A stretch of DNA of 64,000 bases, from contig OX393569.1 in NCBI GenBank assembly GCA_947652115.1, positions 1,493,315-1,557,314 of the forward strand, given 5' to 3'. The DNA comes from Blastomussa wellsi (taxonomy: Eukaryota > Cnidaria > Anthozoa > Scleractinia > Plerogyridae). Below, piece after piece: positions 10,437 through 24,100 of the stretch. The position numbers and the translations under genes were made by a program. The number at the start of each line of letters is the position of its first letter. Within the stretch, counting starts at the first letter, position 1. The notes under the pieces are model-generated. The model was given only the letters and a program-made list of their open reading frames with translations. It was not told the origin of the DNA and did no database searches.

Positions 10437-13400
10437 TTAAGTACACCTCACCTCGCCTTCCATGAACACTTGACTGAAGGGGCACGTGAGGTGAGCGAGC
10501 TGCCATAATGGCTGCAGCGTTGACAGGTGGGTAGCCAGGTGATGGACGTCCTCCATACATCATAGCAGCGGCGGCGGCAGCTGCAGCAGCAGGATGGTGT
10601 CCAGGCATAATGGGGTATCTCCCAGCAGAGTGTGGCATTGGCATTCGCATGGACACCGGGCTCACTCCTGGCGAAGGCATTCCCATGGGCGCTCCAGCTG
10701 AGGACATCATCCTGAGGTAAGCTGGATGGAGATGTGGTGGGATCATTCCGGGATGCACAGCAGACCTGGGTGGAATTGCCATGCCCGGCATGGGCGAGTT
10801 GAATGGAGTACGCCCTGGATGTCCCCCATGCATGGCTGACATGCCCGACGGTGACAGGCGCCCATTGGGTCCGTATGGACCGGTGCGTGCACCCTGTGGT
10901 CCATGAAATGATCTTGGGACATGATGCACCGGAGAAGGTCTAGTGTCACTTCTCTGGATTCTGTGTGGGTGGTTCGCAGGAATATTGTCGTGATAAGCTT
11001 CAGAGCTGTTCATTCTCTGAATGCCACGCGCACTATTTGGATGGTGTTGAGACACTGGCTGGCCGCTCGACGAAATTCCACTTCTCTTTGCGTGAAACGG
11101 GTCTTTATAAACAGATGTCTTGTCCGAAGGAACATGCGGCTGCTGCTCATATGAATGAGTCAAAGGCCTTCCTTCGTTGGTTGCCACAACTCGGGTGATA
11201 CCATTGCGAATACCTTTCGTCTGACTCTCCAAAGAAGTACTATGACCAAACAATCCCAACGGAGGCTTGTTGCTGTCATCTCTTGTCAATAACCCCTTCG
11301 ATGCCAACTGTTGCGGTGAAAGTAGAGCTGCTTTGTCAACTAAAGGATGACGCTGAGGAGTACACGGTGCCGAATTAGGCAGTGGTTTTGGTGCTCTCAA
11401 TGGAGATCCTGCACTCTGGTTAAAAGAATGCAAAGGAGATGCGGGTTCGGAGTGAATGCCACGATTGAGACTAGAAAATGGTACCTGAGGTGAACCTGGC
11501 AAAGGCTTAAAAGCTGTTGGCTTCTGCAAAACTGGCGAGCCAGTCTGAGACAACTGTGTATCACTTGACATAATGGATCTTGGAGAAAGTAAATGGTCCT
11601 GTTTTGCAGCACTGCTGTGACTTGGGGAAGGTTTCTCGCCTGTAAACTGTTGAAATAGCCCCATTTTAACAAGATCATCTGTTCCCTCGGCCTTGGAATT
11701 TAAGAGATTGTGGTCAGCCGTACCGACAAGTGAGTGCATTGGCGTTACTTCGAGTGTACCATCTCTCCTATGAGCTGCAGTCTCTCCTTCAGTTACCAGG
11801 CTGTTTGCTCTGGACTGCTCTTCAAAGTTTGTCTTTGATGTCTTGGGGTCCAATCGTTCCTGGTTAATCTTTCTCATGACAGATGTCGGCATAAACGATT
11901 TGTCCGGAATGTGAGGGGAGCCAGACTGACCTGTGGATACTGGTTTTGGGTGCACTGCAACTCGGCTTCGCTGTTCAGGTGCACTTGCCGGTGTATTGTA
12001 CTTGCCTTGTGGTTGCCGTGGTTTTCTCAAAGGAGGCTGCTGTCCTCCCATGTACGGCATACCAGGATGAGGTGCTGCATGGTATGGAGAAGCGACTTGT
12101 GGTGGCACTCTGTGCATGTTAACACTGCCGAACCCAAGAGGTGGGCTCTGCCTCTGGTGTGCCAGCATTGCAAGAGGAGACGGTGATCGCCGAAGCAACG
12201 GAGATGCAAACAGATCATGGGGAGGTGTAACTAAGTAGTAAGAAATAATAAGGCATCTTTTCTCGTGAAACAATATTGACAAATAATTATTTGGGAGGTC
12301 TTGGGTTCAAGGTCAAAAAACATATTAAAGGAGAACGGAAGACCAGAAGCTATTTCGTATTTGACCCCTGGAAATCAGATATAACATAGATTTGTGGAAA
12401 ACAAAAAGAAAAAGCGAAATTTACAAAAACGGCTAAAAACTGAGGCCATTTTTCGAAATTGAACGTCCGCCATTTTGACCTTTTTTCTTCCGGTTTCTTC
12501 CAAATAAGGAATGTCGGCCGCCATGTTGTGACGTAGAAATGTACATGCATTTTTTTAAGTCGATAAATTTGTGAAGAATCTTACAAGTGTCGAAACTGCA
12601 TTAAGCTTGTATTATGGCCGAGATCGACCCTTATTATTATACATCGTGGTGTGTATGCGAGTTGTTATGCGAACTGGGAAAGGCAACAAGAGAAAGAATG
12701 TTTATGCTGCAAAGAGATCGAGGAAGCCGTAAATAAAACACTCCACCCTTCAAGAAGCGTCCTATTTTTTAAGGGCAGTCAATGGAAACTTATCCCTCTT
12801 TTGGAATCGCTGGGCGTTCTCTTTGAAGAGTCAACTGCAACACATTCGACCATTATGGAACTGATGTTGTCTTCTGAACTCTTGACATTCGCGTGTTTGT
12901 CCCATGAGGTGTGCATTGTGATGTCATTGCTATGCGCCCAAGCCTTCAACATGTCTTCCAAAATGGCGGACGTTCCAATTGTTCTGGTACGGAGCTTTTT
13001 GCTGCTACGATCAGGGTAAGTTCACATCCTAAACTATCGCGATTTGATTACGACTTCCCATGTGCTTTCGTTTGAATGACTTTTTAAAAAGTGGGTTTTC
13101 GCCATCCGTTCTCCTTTAAAAGGACACTGTCACGCCTGATTACAGAGATTTTGATGTTATAATTTCCATATTATTGTGTCAAATGCCACCAAATACACGA
13201 ACAAATTTAATAAAAAGATTCCACAGAACAAGATAGAAAATATATTTTGGGAAAGTAGTACAGGATTGTGAGGATGGAAGTGGATTGCAATTCATCCAAA
13301 TTGATTTCTGGACATTCTGTCCAGAAATCAAAGCTGAAATTCTGGTGAAATTATGAATCTATTAATAGCTATTTTTTCTTCTTAATTAATATTTCTTTGC

Positions 13401-16400
13401 TTTCACCATTGTAAGACAACAAAGCATGATTACAGCAAGCTACAGGCCATACTTCTTAACATATGATATATCAGGCGTGACAGTGTCTCTTGAAGCCCGA
13501 CTGGCTCACAGTTGTAGGCACCTAACTCCGATTGCTGTGGCATCATCCATGAAGTGGCTAGGGGTATTTCTACTTCCCATGGATGGAATGCCAGTCTATA
13601 GCAGGTTAAGTCCCAGTCAACCCCAAGGCTCAATTGTCAGCCAATGTTCGTGAAATGGCCCAGTTCTCCGCCCTTCATATTCTTGGGAAGGTACAACAAG
13701 TGGTGGAAATCAGGTCTACAAGTTTATCTTATAGGCAGACAGTGAACGAATATACAAACCTATGGAATTGTACTTGTGGAACATTTCCAAGGGAGAAGGA
13801 GGGCGGTTCATCTGTGGAACAACCTGTGCTGGCGAGGGAGGTCTGCGATCAGTCAGTGGTGCCTGCATGGTCATATGCTTCAGCAATTCAGCAGGAGATG
13901 GGGACCTCCTCAGATCCAGTAATGGAGAAGGAGTATTCCTTGGTGTTTTCCGCTTGGGGGATGGTGGTCTTGGCAGCAAACGGGTGGGCAGGCCAGTAAT
14001 CTTGTTGATAAGATCAATAATTAACGTTTCATTGGTCTATGGCATGCAAGACTCTAAGAAAGTCCAATCTGGTCATCAGGACAAGTCTGCTGGACAAGTC
14101 TTGATTACTCGCCCAATGCGCTGTCTGCTGACTCAATTTTTAATGTGGCTAAATGTAATTCAGACGAAGTCACGCTTGATTTAAAGTGCACCTAACCCCA
14201 AAAAATGATTTCTCGGTAAAAAAAAACCTCTTCGAAACGCATAGCACCTCTCGTTCCTCCTCTTTACCAAATGCTGACTATTTATAGCATTTAAAAGTTA
14301 CGAAAAACTGTGTATCATTTGTTGCACGACCGAGTCAGAAGGGGCGTGGGTCTATTCCTGGGTAGACGTCACAAACTGATTTACATCACATCAAGACTTG
14401 GTAAAAATGCATGCAAATCAGTTTGTGACGTCTACCCAGGAATAGACCCACGCCCCTTCTGACTCGGTCAAGCAACAATGATGCACAGTTTTTCCTAATT
14501 TTGAATGCTATAAAAAGTTAGCATTTGGTAAAATGGAGAAAGGAAAGGTGTAACGCGTTTCGAACTGGTGCAAAAATTTATTTTAGCAAAAAGTAATTTT
14601 TGGGGTTAGGTGCACTTCAATGTTGATCAGCAGTTGCCAACTTGTAAGGCATGGGGTGGCCTTTAGCCTTTATATGCAGTTGCTTACTTGCAGTCATTCG
14701 CAAAGGGTCATTGTTTAGCTTTGTTACCCTGCTGATTTCTCCCTACCCACACCTTCCTCAGTAGCTGGTGGTTAGGTAAGTATTGGTTGGCAAGTATCCC
14801 ACAGAGTGGCTCAGTGTCACGCTGCCAGATGGTGGCCACTTGCAGGGGTGCTACTGGCACCTCCTTCCATCCCTGTGCAAGAGCATTGTCTGGCTCCGCC
14901 AATCATTATATACCCATGCCCAAGCTCATCTGCCCTGGCGAGATTGGGTGACTACATTTTTGTTCAGGTAGCCGGGATGGGCACCTATAAACATAGAGTT
15001 TTCATTCCCATCTATTCTATCTAACTCCTTGGCTGGGCTCCTAAAAATGGCTTAGAGTTACGCTGCTAACTTTTGAAGATAGGATCCGGAAGGGCTACAT
15101 AAAAATTTTCTTAGGCAACAACCTTGCTTAATGGGTTAAGCTGGAATTAAGCCCTTTTTCCAAGCACTGAGTTTTCCTGCATTAGTCTTTCGATTTTTGA
15201 TAAAATTTTAGGCAGTAATAAACCATATCTTTAACAGTTCTGTAGAAAAAGTGGTTTCCAATTAACCTATTACACCACTGGCATTTTAGCGATGAAGTAA
15301 CTAAAGGTAACAACAAAACTCACTGCGGGTTGAGGCTTTTCTGGTAATGTGCCTGACGACTTCATCTTCTCAACAAGCAAGTTAAATGCGACCATTTCTT
15401 GTTTTGTGTTTGGTATTTTACTACTTTCACTGACGTTCTCTTTGTTCTGCTCCAGGTCAGGGATCTCTAACTTTGAATCTTTAGTTACATCAGCTTCAAT
15501 GTCCTCTAGACGAACGGAGCCCTTCACTTTGCTTTCCTTGCCTGATGACATTACTTCATCCAACAAGGGCTGTACACTGATCTGGGATTTCTCCAGCATG
15601 TTTGCCAGGCTGTGGGATTCGATGCTGTCGTCCACTGAAGGTGCAATGGGAGTGAATAAGTAGCTTGGTCCTGGTGATGGTGTACGAGGAGTGTTTGCAC
15701 CACCACTGGAGAAACCTGTTTTAAAAAAAAAATCACTCAGTAACAACGTCTAAGTTTCAAACAGCCAATTAACTATAGTGTGTGCTCTGTACTTCTACAG
15801 TAGAAATCTGATATTTATTAGAAACGCTTGACTGTTCAATTAAACAGTCAATTAACAAGTGCTATAAAGAGATGAAACTGGATTGCACAAATGCTCAGAA
15901 TGGAGGGGAACGTGGTGGTGATGAAATGGCAACTTGAAGGAAAGAGAAAAGTTGGTTGACCAAAGACCACATGGAAAAGGACAATGGAAAAGGAGTGCAG
16001 ACAGGGGAGGTGGACAAGCTGGTCGAAGCCAAGGGTGCAGCACAAGATAGGACTGGTTGGACAGCAAGAGTTGTGGCATTGTTAGCCTCGTCGCATGGAG
16101 ACAACTGACAAGCTATACAGAGGATTGAACTGTCTTGTCACACCTGTACTTCCACTTCTACTGCTGCTGTAGTTACTCCCGGGCTGACCAAAAAACTGGC
16201 TAAATCGACTACTTGTTTGGTCAACCTGAAAAACAAAATAATGAACGAGAAACACAAAAAATATTATACTAAACCAAGTGTAAAGAAACATTCATCAGCA
16301 ACAGAAGTATAGAGGCCTTCTAGGGGATATTCCCATATAAAACAATGAATTAAATCCCTAAAGGAGATCACAAGCTTTGATATCTAAAAGAGACCAAAAT

Positions 16401-19400
16401 AACTAAAAATAATTTATGTAACAAGTCCAGTTATGGACACATTTTGATTGGTTCATACCTATCTATTACAGGACACACTCAAAAAACGAATAGAATCCAT
16501 GTTGTCGTGCGTCTGTTCAGTAATACATCACAGAAGACTTCAAAATGTGGTAAGAACATCAGTGACACACTCTGCTATCTCCTCATGCAACTTTTTTGTT
16601 CCTACCACATTCTGACGTCATCACTGGTCAATCTATTAAGTGGAATCTGTTTGTTAAATATTTCTGTATATTTTTTTATGATGGCTAAAAATATCATGGC
16701 ATTAATTTTAGTCTGCAACACCCCAAGTGAGACAAAAAATAAGAAATGGAATCCCCCCAGGAGAAAACTTTATGTTTGAAGATGCTGCCAGGCATGAAGA
16801 AACTTACCCCTCCCGTGAAAGGGAGTAAGGTGTCACTCAGGAAAAAGTCATTGATGTCAAAAGGTTTAGCTTTTTCCTGGTTGCCATCAGGAGCAGCATC
16901 CTTGGTATCCACTGTTGTCATCTCACCAATACTGCCTTGGGATGGACTACTGCCTGCCACTGATGATGGACTGTTTAATTCACCATTCATGGGGCCTTTC
17001 TTTCCCACTGAAATACGCAAACTTCAATTAGCAGGTAAAGCTATCATCAAGGCTACAATAGAGTCCAGTGACCAATCTGGAGTCACCATGCCTCCCACAA
17101 GTTACGCATTGTAATACTGTACAGTGAAATGGTAATACCATTGGACAATTTGGATCAGGATAGGTCAAAATTCCCAAGATACTTCCCGTAGTGGCCTGAC
17201 GGTTAGTGCGCTGGACTCCAGATCCTCTAGCCGGGGCATTGCGTTGTGTTCTTGGGCAAGAGACTTTACTCTCACAGTGCCTCTCTTCACCCAGGTGTAT
17301 TAATGGGTACCGGCAAATTTACTGCTGGGGGATAACCCTGCAATGGACTAGCATCCCATCCAGGGGGAGAAGAAATACTCTGTCGCTTCATGCTACGGAA
17401 ACCGGGATAAGTTTCCGGCCCGATGGGCCACTAGGCACTAATGCAGACTTAACCTTTTACCTATCCCTTTAAACAGTGTTTGGTATTAGTTTTGGCAGTG
17501 TTCTCCCCAGTTCTCAATGCATCTGGCCTAATAACTTTTTAATCCAGTGAAGAAATTTCAGCAAATCACAGCCAGTATGTAAAGGGACTATATCTTTGTT
17601 GGGAGAATGAGCCGCATTACTCTGACTTTACCGGCTTCTTTTTAAGTGGTAAATGGTTGTGTCACATGTGGTAAATTTTAATGGTTACCTCCTAATAAGG
17701 ATAACACTGGTTTTTGTCTCTTAAAAACCATTTTTTGTATATACAAACTTTATCATTTGCATGCTGTAATACATTTTTGTAAGAAAATGTTAATACAAAT
17801 TAAGTTTGGAGCTGTAATGCTTGCACTGTGAACTATATAATTAAATAATTAAATTTGTTTGCATTGTAAATAAATGTACATATTCAATAATTTTGTCACC
17901 AACGATGAGACCAATTCTTGCGAATTTATTTTGCCACAAATTGGCTTAAATACCACTAAAATTTAGCCCTCTTAATTACTCACAAGAATAATCTTTAAAA
18001 AATCTTGTCTTACCTGACAAAATTGCTTTGATCTCATCTGAAGCAGACTTGCGTCTCTCCCAGTCTAGTCATTGTGAAGAGAAAATGGAAAAGTATTTAT
18101 GCCTCAAATAAGTTTTGCATTTTTACTGACGTGTCTGTACTTTTAGATTTCCTATCATGGCTTACTGACACGCAGGCTTAATTAATTTTGTTTAAAATGT
18201 ACATTTGTTAGTTTTACAATCTGGATTTTTTATTTTCATCCAGTGAAAGAATAGCTTCAGAGGCATTGAAGTGCTGAAAAGTACTTTAAACAGTTACAAA
18301 ATAAAACACAGACTGTGTTGAAAGTGGCAGAGTGAAGATGTCAACTTTGGGGTTGTTCGAAAAAGAAATGTATCAAGAATGGGCTCATTAAGAGTCCCAT
18401 GGCCACACCACACCCACATGCTCTGAACAGCCCGAAAGAACAAGACAATATAGCACAACTCTCCATACCTCTTTGAGCAACTTCTTCATCATTATAATCA
18501 CCATCATCATCAAATCCCTTGAGCTCCATGGTTTCAAACTGACTTGATGGGCCATATGTGAACCATTCTGGCTCTTCATGCCGAGTTTCCTTAGCTTGCT
18601 TCTTTCTGACTGTGTAAAGGACAATTACTGACAAATGAGTATAATGTAACTACATGTAAAGTATAGGATTTGCAGCATTTTTTCACATAGTACTTACCAA
18701 ACTTGTCTGCATATGTTCAGGGAGAGGGCAAGTGGTTTTAATTTGCACCACTTCAAGTCCGAAACACATTTAATCCCTCTCCAATTCTGTCAGCAGTAAT
18801 ATGTGAAAAGTGAGTGGTAACATACCTTGGATGTTTTTTCCTCGTGTCGTTTCTTCTCTGCTTCTCTTTCGCTCCTTGCCCCTTTCTTTAAATCCTCTGT
18901 CTTTGGCATATCCTCGTTCAGATCTGTCTCTATCACCTCTCTCTTCTTTTTCCCTTTCTCTTGGGGCTGTGCATTTCCCCGATGGTTCATCAAGGTCCTA
19001 ATAGATTCAAAACTGTGTTAATATCATCTACCATTCAAGGAGGAAGAGTTAAATTAAATTATTGCCACAACGTTCCAAAAGTAGGTACCACCACTGACCA
19101 GTGGTGGTAAATCCGAAAAATAGCAAATAAACTCAACTTCTTAATTTAAATCAAGTTAATCGTACTTGACTCAACTTTGTTAGTAAAGAAGAAGCTACCA
19201 GATTCAACAAGCTCTAGCTCTATTATTATCGTACTGTCAGCCTGTGGAACAGTTTAGACAATGATCTTAAACTTTGTAATTCTTCTTCTAATTTTAAGCG
19301 TAAACTTAGGGCCAAATTATTTTCTGCTTTTCTTTTTCCTCGGTCCTAGTTTTTAATCTCTTTTTATCTCACCCATTTTATCGTACTTTCTTAAAGTTTC

Positions 19401-21121
19401 TTAGTTGTAACTTTCGTAATTATTTTTAGCTTTATATATTAAATATTTTTATTATTGTAATTATTAATTGTCACTGAAAAGCCCTCTTAGGGAGTGTCAA
19501 TAAAGTTTGTATTGTATTGTATTGATGAACGTCATGTATCATAAACTAGTAGGTTATACAAATAATTTGCAACAAGGTTTCTCCTTTTCATTACAAAATA
19601 CAATGATCATTTATTTATTTAACATGGGCTGGCCTATGCATAACATAATTAGCTCTCTTGAAAGAATTTTTTCACTCTCTATTCCTCGAAGCAATTTATT
19701 GAAGCAATAGACCACACTTTCTAAGGGTTTACTGGCGTAATAAAACCATGCAGGATGTTGGGACAACACAAGCAAAGCTTGTAAATCACGAGCCGTCAGG
19801 TGAGTGATTTACAAGCTTTTCGAGGGTTCTCCCAACATCCTGCATGGTTTTATTACGCCCAGTAAACCCCTCAAAAGCGTGTTGTGGTCATCTCAACACA
19901 GTGACGCCAGAAAACAATCACAGCAGCTGAAAGAATGAAACACATGTTCAGCTCAGCATCAAAATCCACAGAACAATGCGACAAAGTATTGTTTTTGAAG
20001 TTTTAAATCCCCAAAATCCACAAGGAAGGAAAGGAAAAACCAAACAGCTAACAGAACAAATGCATTCAATGATGTAAAAGAACTAAAATTTGGCGAGGGA
20101 ATCCAGAGTCATGCATCACATTGATTGCTGCACGTCAAGTTTGCAAGTTTACAAACTTTACAGGCTGGCAAAGTAAACTTTGAACGAAGGTTAGTTCCAG
20201 AAATTATTTATTTTGAATTTATCTTCTCATATTTCTTCATGTTTTGCTGACAGACTTCACAGAAAGCACAGAAGTTCTCAAATTAATTCAAGCACGTACA
20301 AAGGACTCTGAGTATAAATGTTTTTGCCAAATTTTTATTGTGACCACTATATGTGGTAGCTTTTACCTATGCAAATAAGATTTCCAAGTAAACTTTGAAT
20401 GAAAAGATAGTTGAAATATTATGTCATCCCGGTGAAAACAGAACTGAACTGTTTTTCGTCATCCATTTCTCATTCACTCCAGCTGTGGCAGGCAGGAAAA
20501 TTCATTTTAGTGATCCAACTTTTTTGCATTGTGATCGCTTAATATTAAAATCATATCTTCTGTTTTACAAGACATCTGACACTCAAAAATAAGACAATAA
20601 ACTTCAATTAATTCTTTATCGGCACACGTAGTTGAACATAGTGCTGTCATTGAGAACATGGGGAAGAAGCAGGAGTTTATTGGTACAATAAAACATGGGT
20701 TGCTGAACAATCAGAGCACGCATAGTATCTCAGTTATTTTATAAAGTTACCCATAATATGCACAAGGATTACAATAAAGACAATGTCTCTCCTGCACATT
20801 CAGGAAAATCTTGTCTAACACGCAAGTTTCCAATTTATTTTGCATAACAGCTACTACGCAAATTGTACCTTGTTCCTTTCTTGCAAAGGTGTGCGTTCTT
20901 TATATTCTAAAGCTCTTGCTCTTCCTACTCTGCCTGTGAGCCTGTTTCTTCCATCCCTTTCGCGATCTGTAGTTCTGCTAAGGCAAGTCTTTACTCTGTC
21001 CTGTTGACTGTTTCTTTCTGGAGCACTCTGGGGAATCTGACAGCCTTGTACAAAGCTCTGACGCTGTGGACTCAGTACTATGCCATCCTCGATCCTGTGA
21101 TTAAAAGAGCCACGTCACAAT

Positions 21122-21171
<50 letters not shown>

Positions 21172-24100
21172 TCGAGGCCAGGATGTACGGACCGAGCGCA
21201 GCAAGGTCCGTGTGTTCCGTCCGGCACGACCTAACTCAGTCAATGAGCATTTTATCACGACCACTAATTTTTTTATGGTTTTCTCGCCCAAACGCGGCAG
21301 TCTGTTTCGCGCGCATTTTGGAAAGCCAATGGTACTTGCGGGAAAGCCAGTGAAGTGCATGCGAGTTTCAGAGTATGTGCAAAATATTCAAACTTCTGTG
21401 AAAACTAAGGCCAAATCTTTGGGTTTTTCCAACGTTTCTCTGCCAGAGACGAAATTCATACTTGGTTTGAAAGAGAGGATTAATTTTAGCCCCATGTCAG
21501 CTCTAAATCGTTGAAAATGTGGCTAGATGAAGATTTTTCTTTGAGGATTCTAGGCGTCTACTGTTGCTGCTTAGTTCTTGAATTTGTTTGTTCTTTGAAG
21601 ATGTTGCATTAACTCTCCATTTTGGTTCAAATTACATCTCACAGCAGTCGCGAGGCCGAACGCTTTTCTAGTAGGGCCGTACGGATTTTTCTGGCCCTGC
21701 TAGATGAAGGCGTACAGCCCTCATACGGGACTTTTTTCCATATGGTTTTCCAAGGAAAAAGCGAGCAGGGCTGTACAGGTCATATGATAATTTGAGTTAT
21801 TTTAGGCTACATTTTTCAAAGTGTACAAACATAGCTACACTAGAAATTTAATCTTTTATTTTATGTTGACACATTTTCAGGGGAAGCTTTAAAAAAGTAT
21901 ACAAACTTGCACTATTGGACCCCAACACCATGTTGCGATGATGACAACACTTTGCTGTTTTGCTGCCATTTTGAAAAAAAAAAAACAGACAGTGCAGGTC
22001 TGGAAATGAATTGTTTCACCGTGAAGGGCTGTAAATGCAGTGAATGTTGCATGCCCAGATGTTTACGCCATTGAAAACATAGCAGGTGTTGATTAGGAAT
22101 CACTAGCAGGATTATCTAAATTTTGGAATTATATTGAACAAGACATGACACGAAAAACTCAAAGCAAATGAAGGAAGAAGTAGAAGACATGAGCACAAAC
22201 TAAGAAGAGAAAAGCAAGCAGACTGCAAAGTAAGCGGTTTTAAATCCCAAAGTAGGCGGCAATCAATCACCAGGTGCCGCCTTCTGTTGAGAACCCTGAC
22301 TTGGTTGGCACCAAAAACACAGACCCTGGTAAGTACCAATTCCAGAGGTCTGTGTCTCAGGGACTTCTGGCCATTCCATGTAGATGCAGAGTTTGCTCTC
22401 TCAATTTTAGACTGTTCACAGTCTGCTATTTTTTCATATTTTTCCTCGATCGGCGAACGCAATGAATGAATCACGAGAGAACTGGACTCCAGCGCAAAAC
22501 ATCAGGCACGAAGGGGTAGGGGGTGGGGAGCAAAAAAAATAGACGGACTGTGGACATCTTTGAGAAAAAGTGAATTCCCTGTTTCTCCAGAAACGGAAAA
22601 TTCCCATTGGTTGAAAGGCGACAAAAGTGTCATCTCCTTGACAACGGACGATCATGATTGATTCCAGGCACGTCTTGTGGTTTGTAGCAGTTGACATCAC
22701 TCGAAAGCTGTTGTGATATCGTGATGGACCGGCTCATAGATTCCTGTCTAAAAAGATTCCCTCATGTCTCGTCACTCAAAGATGAACAGAAAGACGCCAT
22801 GGAACATCTCCTTCAGCCGAAGGACATTTTGGCGATTCTGTTGACCGGCTTCGGAAAAAGTCTTATTTATCAGCTCTTCTCAGCAGCCAAGGAGTTACAA
22901 CTTTATCGGAATGTTGTTGTTCTCGTGGTTTCCCCGCTCAAGAGCATAATGAATGAACAGATTCAAGAGATGGAAAAGCTGCGTATTCCTGCCATCATTT
23001 TGTCGACTAATCCTGCAAGTTTGCTTCAGTTGGTCGCGAAAGTTAATTTTAAGTTATTTTTTGGAACAGCGGTGGACTTTCTAGACCCAAAATTTCAGAA
23101 TATTTTGAAGAAAGAATATTCTCCCTTGCACGATTGTGTCTCGCTGCTTGTAGTTGAAGAGTGTCACACCGTAGAGACGTTGTAAGATTTAGTTTAAGTC
23201 TTACTATTAAAATACCCTGTCTTAAAACTAATACTTATGAATATGGTATTCACTGTTTGTTTGACATCATAGTGATAAATCCTATCGGCCAACTGTTTTA
23301 TTGTTGTTAGTACATGTAGGCTTTGTCTCAGACAACATGATGAACACCGAACATTTGTGTTATTCGTGTTTCCTGTGTTGTTGTTTTGCCAACTGATACT
23401 TAAGCCAATTAAACAAGCCATTTACCGCTCAAATCGTATTGGCCCAATTTGATTAATAGGTCAAAGGGCAGAGCTGATAACAACAAGGCGATAACAGGGG
23501 GAGGAGCCTAATAAGTCCACTTTTTAACAAAGATGCCCACAGCCGTTCTATTTTTTCTTTCGCCTGCACTCCGCACCCACCCCCTAGCGCTTCGTTCGCT
23601 GTGTTTTTGCTCGCGCGCATTCTTTTGCGTTGAAAAAATAGAGCAAATGTGAACAGTCTACCTCAATTTGATAGTGAGGAATTAAACCAAAGTACCCCAC
23701 CCATGTTACAAAAATAAATCGGAATGGCTGAAATGTCTTAGCACTGTTGTCTGGGCACCAGCAAAGGAATACTCCGATACTAGGAGCCAAGTTACTTACA
23801 GGAGTTGTTTCTTGAGTTCATCCCAAGGTGATGAACATCTTTTTCCACCAGAGTAGGACTGGTGCCAAACTTCAGGATCCCATACACCATGCCTAGTGTA
23901 GAACAAGTTTAGCAAAAATTACAAGAAATTGAATGCATGCATTATGTTGATTGCTGCACTTTGAAAACTTTGAATTAATGTTAGTTCCAGAAATTATGCC
24001 CAGAAAATTATTTTGAATTTATCTTCTCGTATGCCTTCGTGTTTTGCTGACAGACTTCACATAAAGCATGGAAATTCTCAAGTTAATTTAAGCACTTTCA

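Noticed and set aside
10378..10451. C-terminal extension of the long EIF4ENIF1 frame
   Set aside because: It reads through a good GTGAGG donor into a palindromic repeat, while exon 14 supplies the conserved C-terminus in phase.
13430..13650. Possible extra EIF4ENIF1 exon between exons 12 and 13
   Set aside because: Candidate splice borders give 74 nt, which breaks phase; exon 12 joins exon 13 directly in phase.
14708..14902. Minus frame between EIF4ENIF1 exons 11 and 12
   Set aside because: No resemblance to 4E-T and no suitable splice sites; exon 11 ends and exon 12 starts in phase 0 without it.
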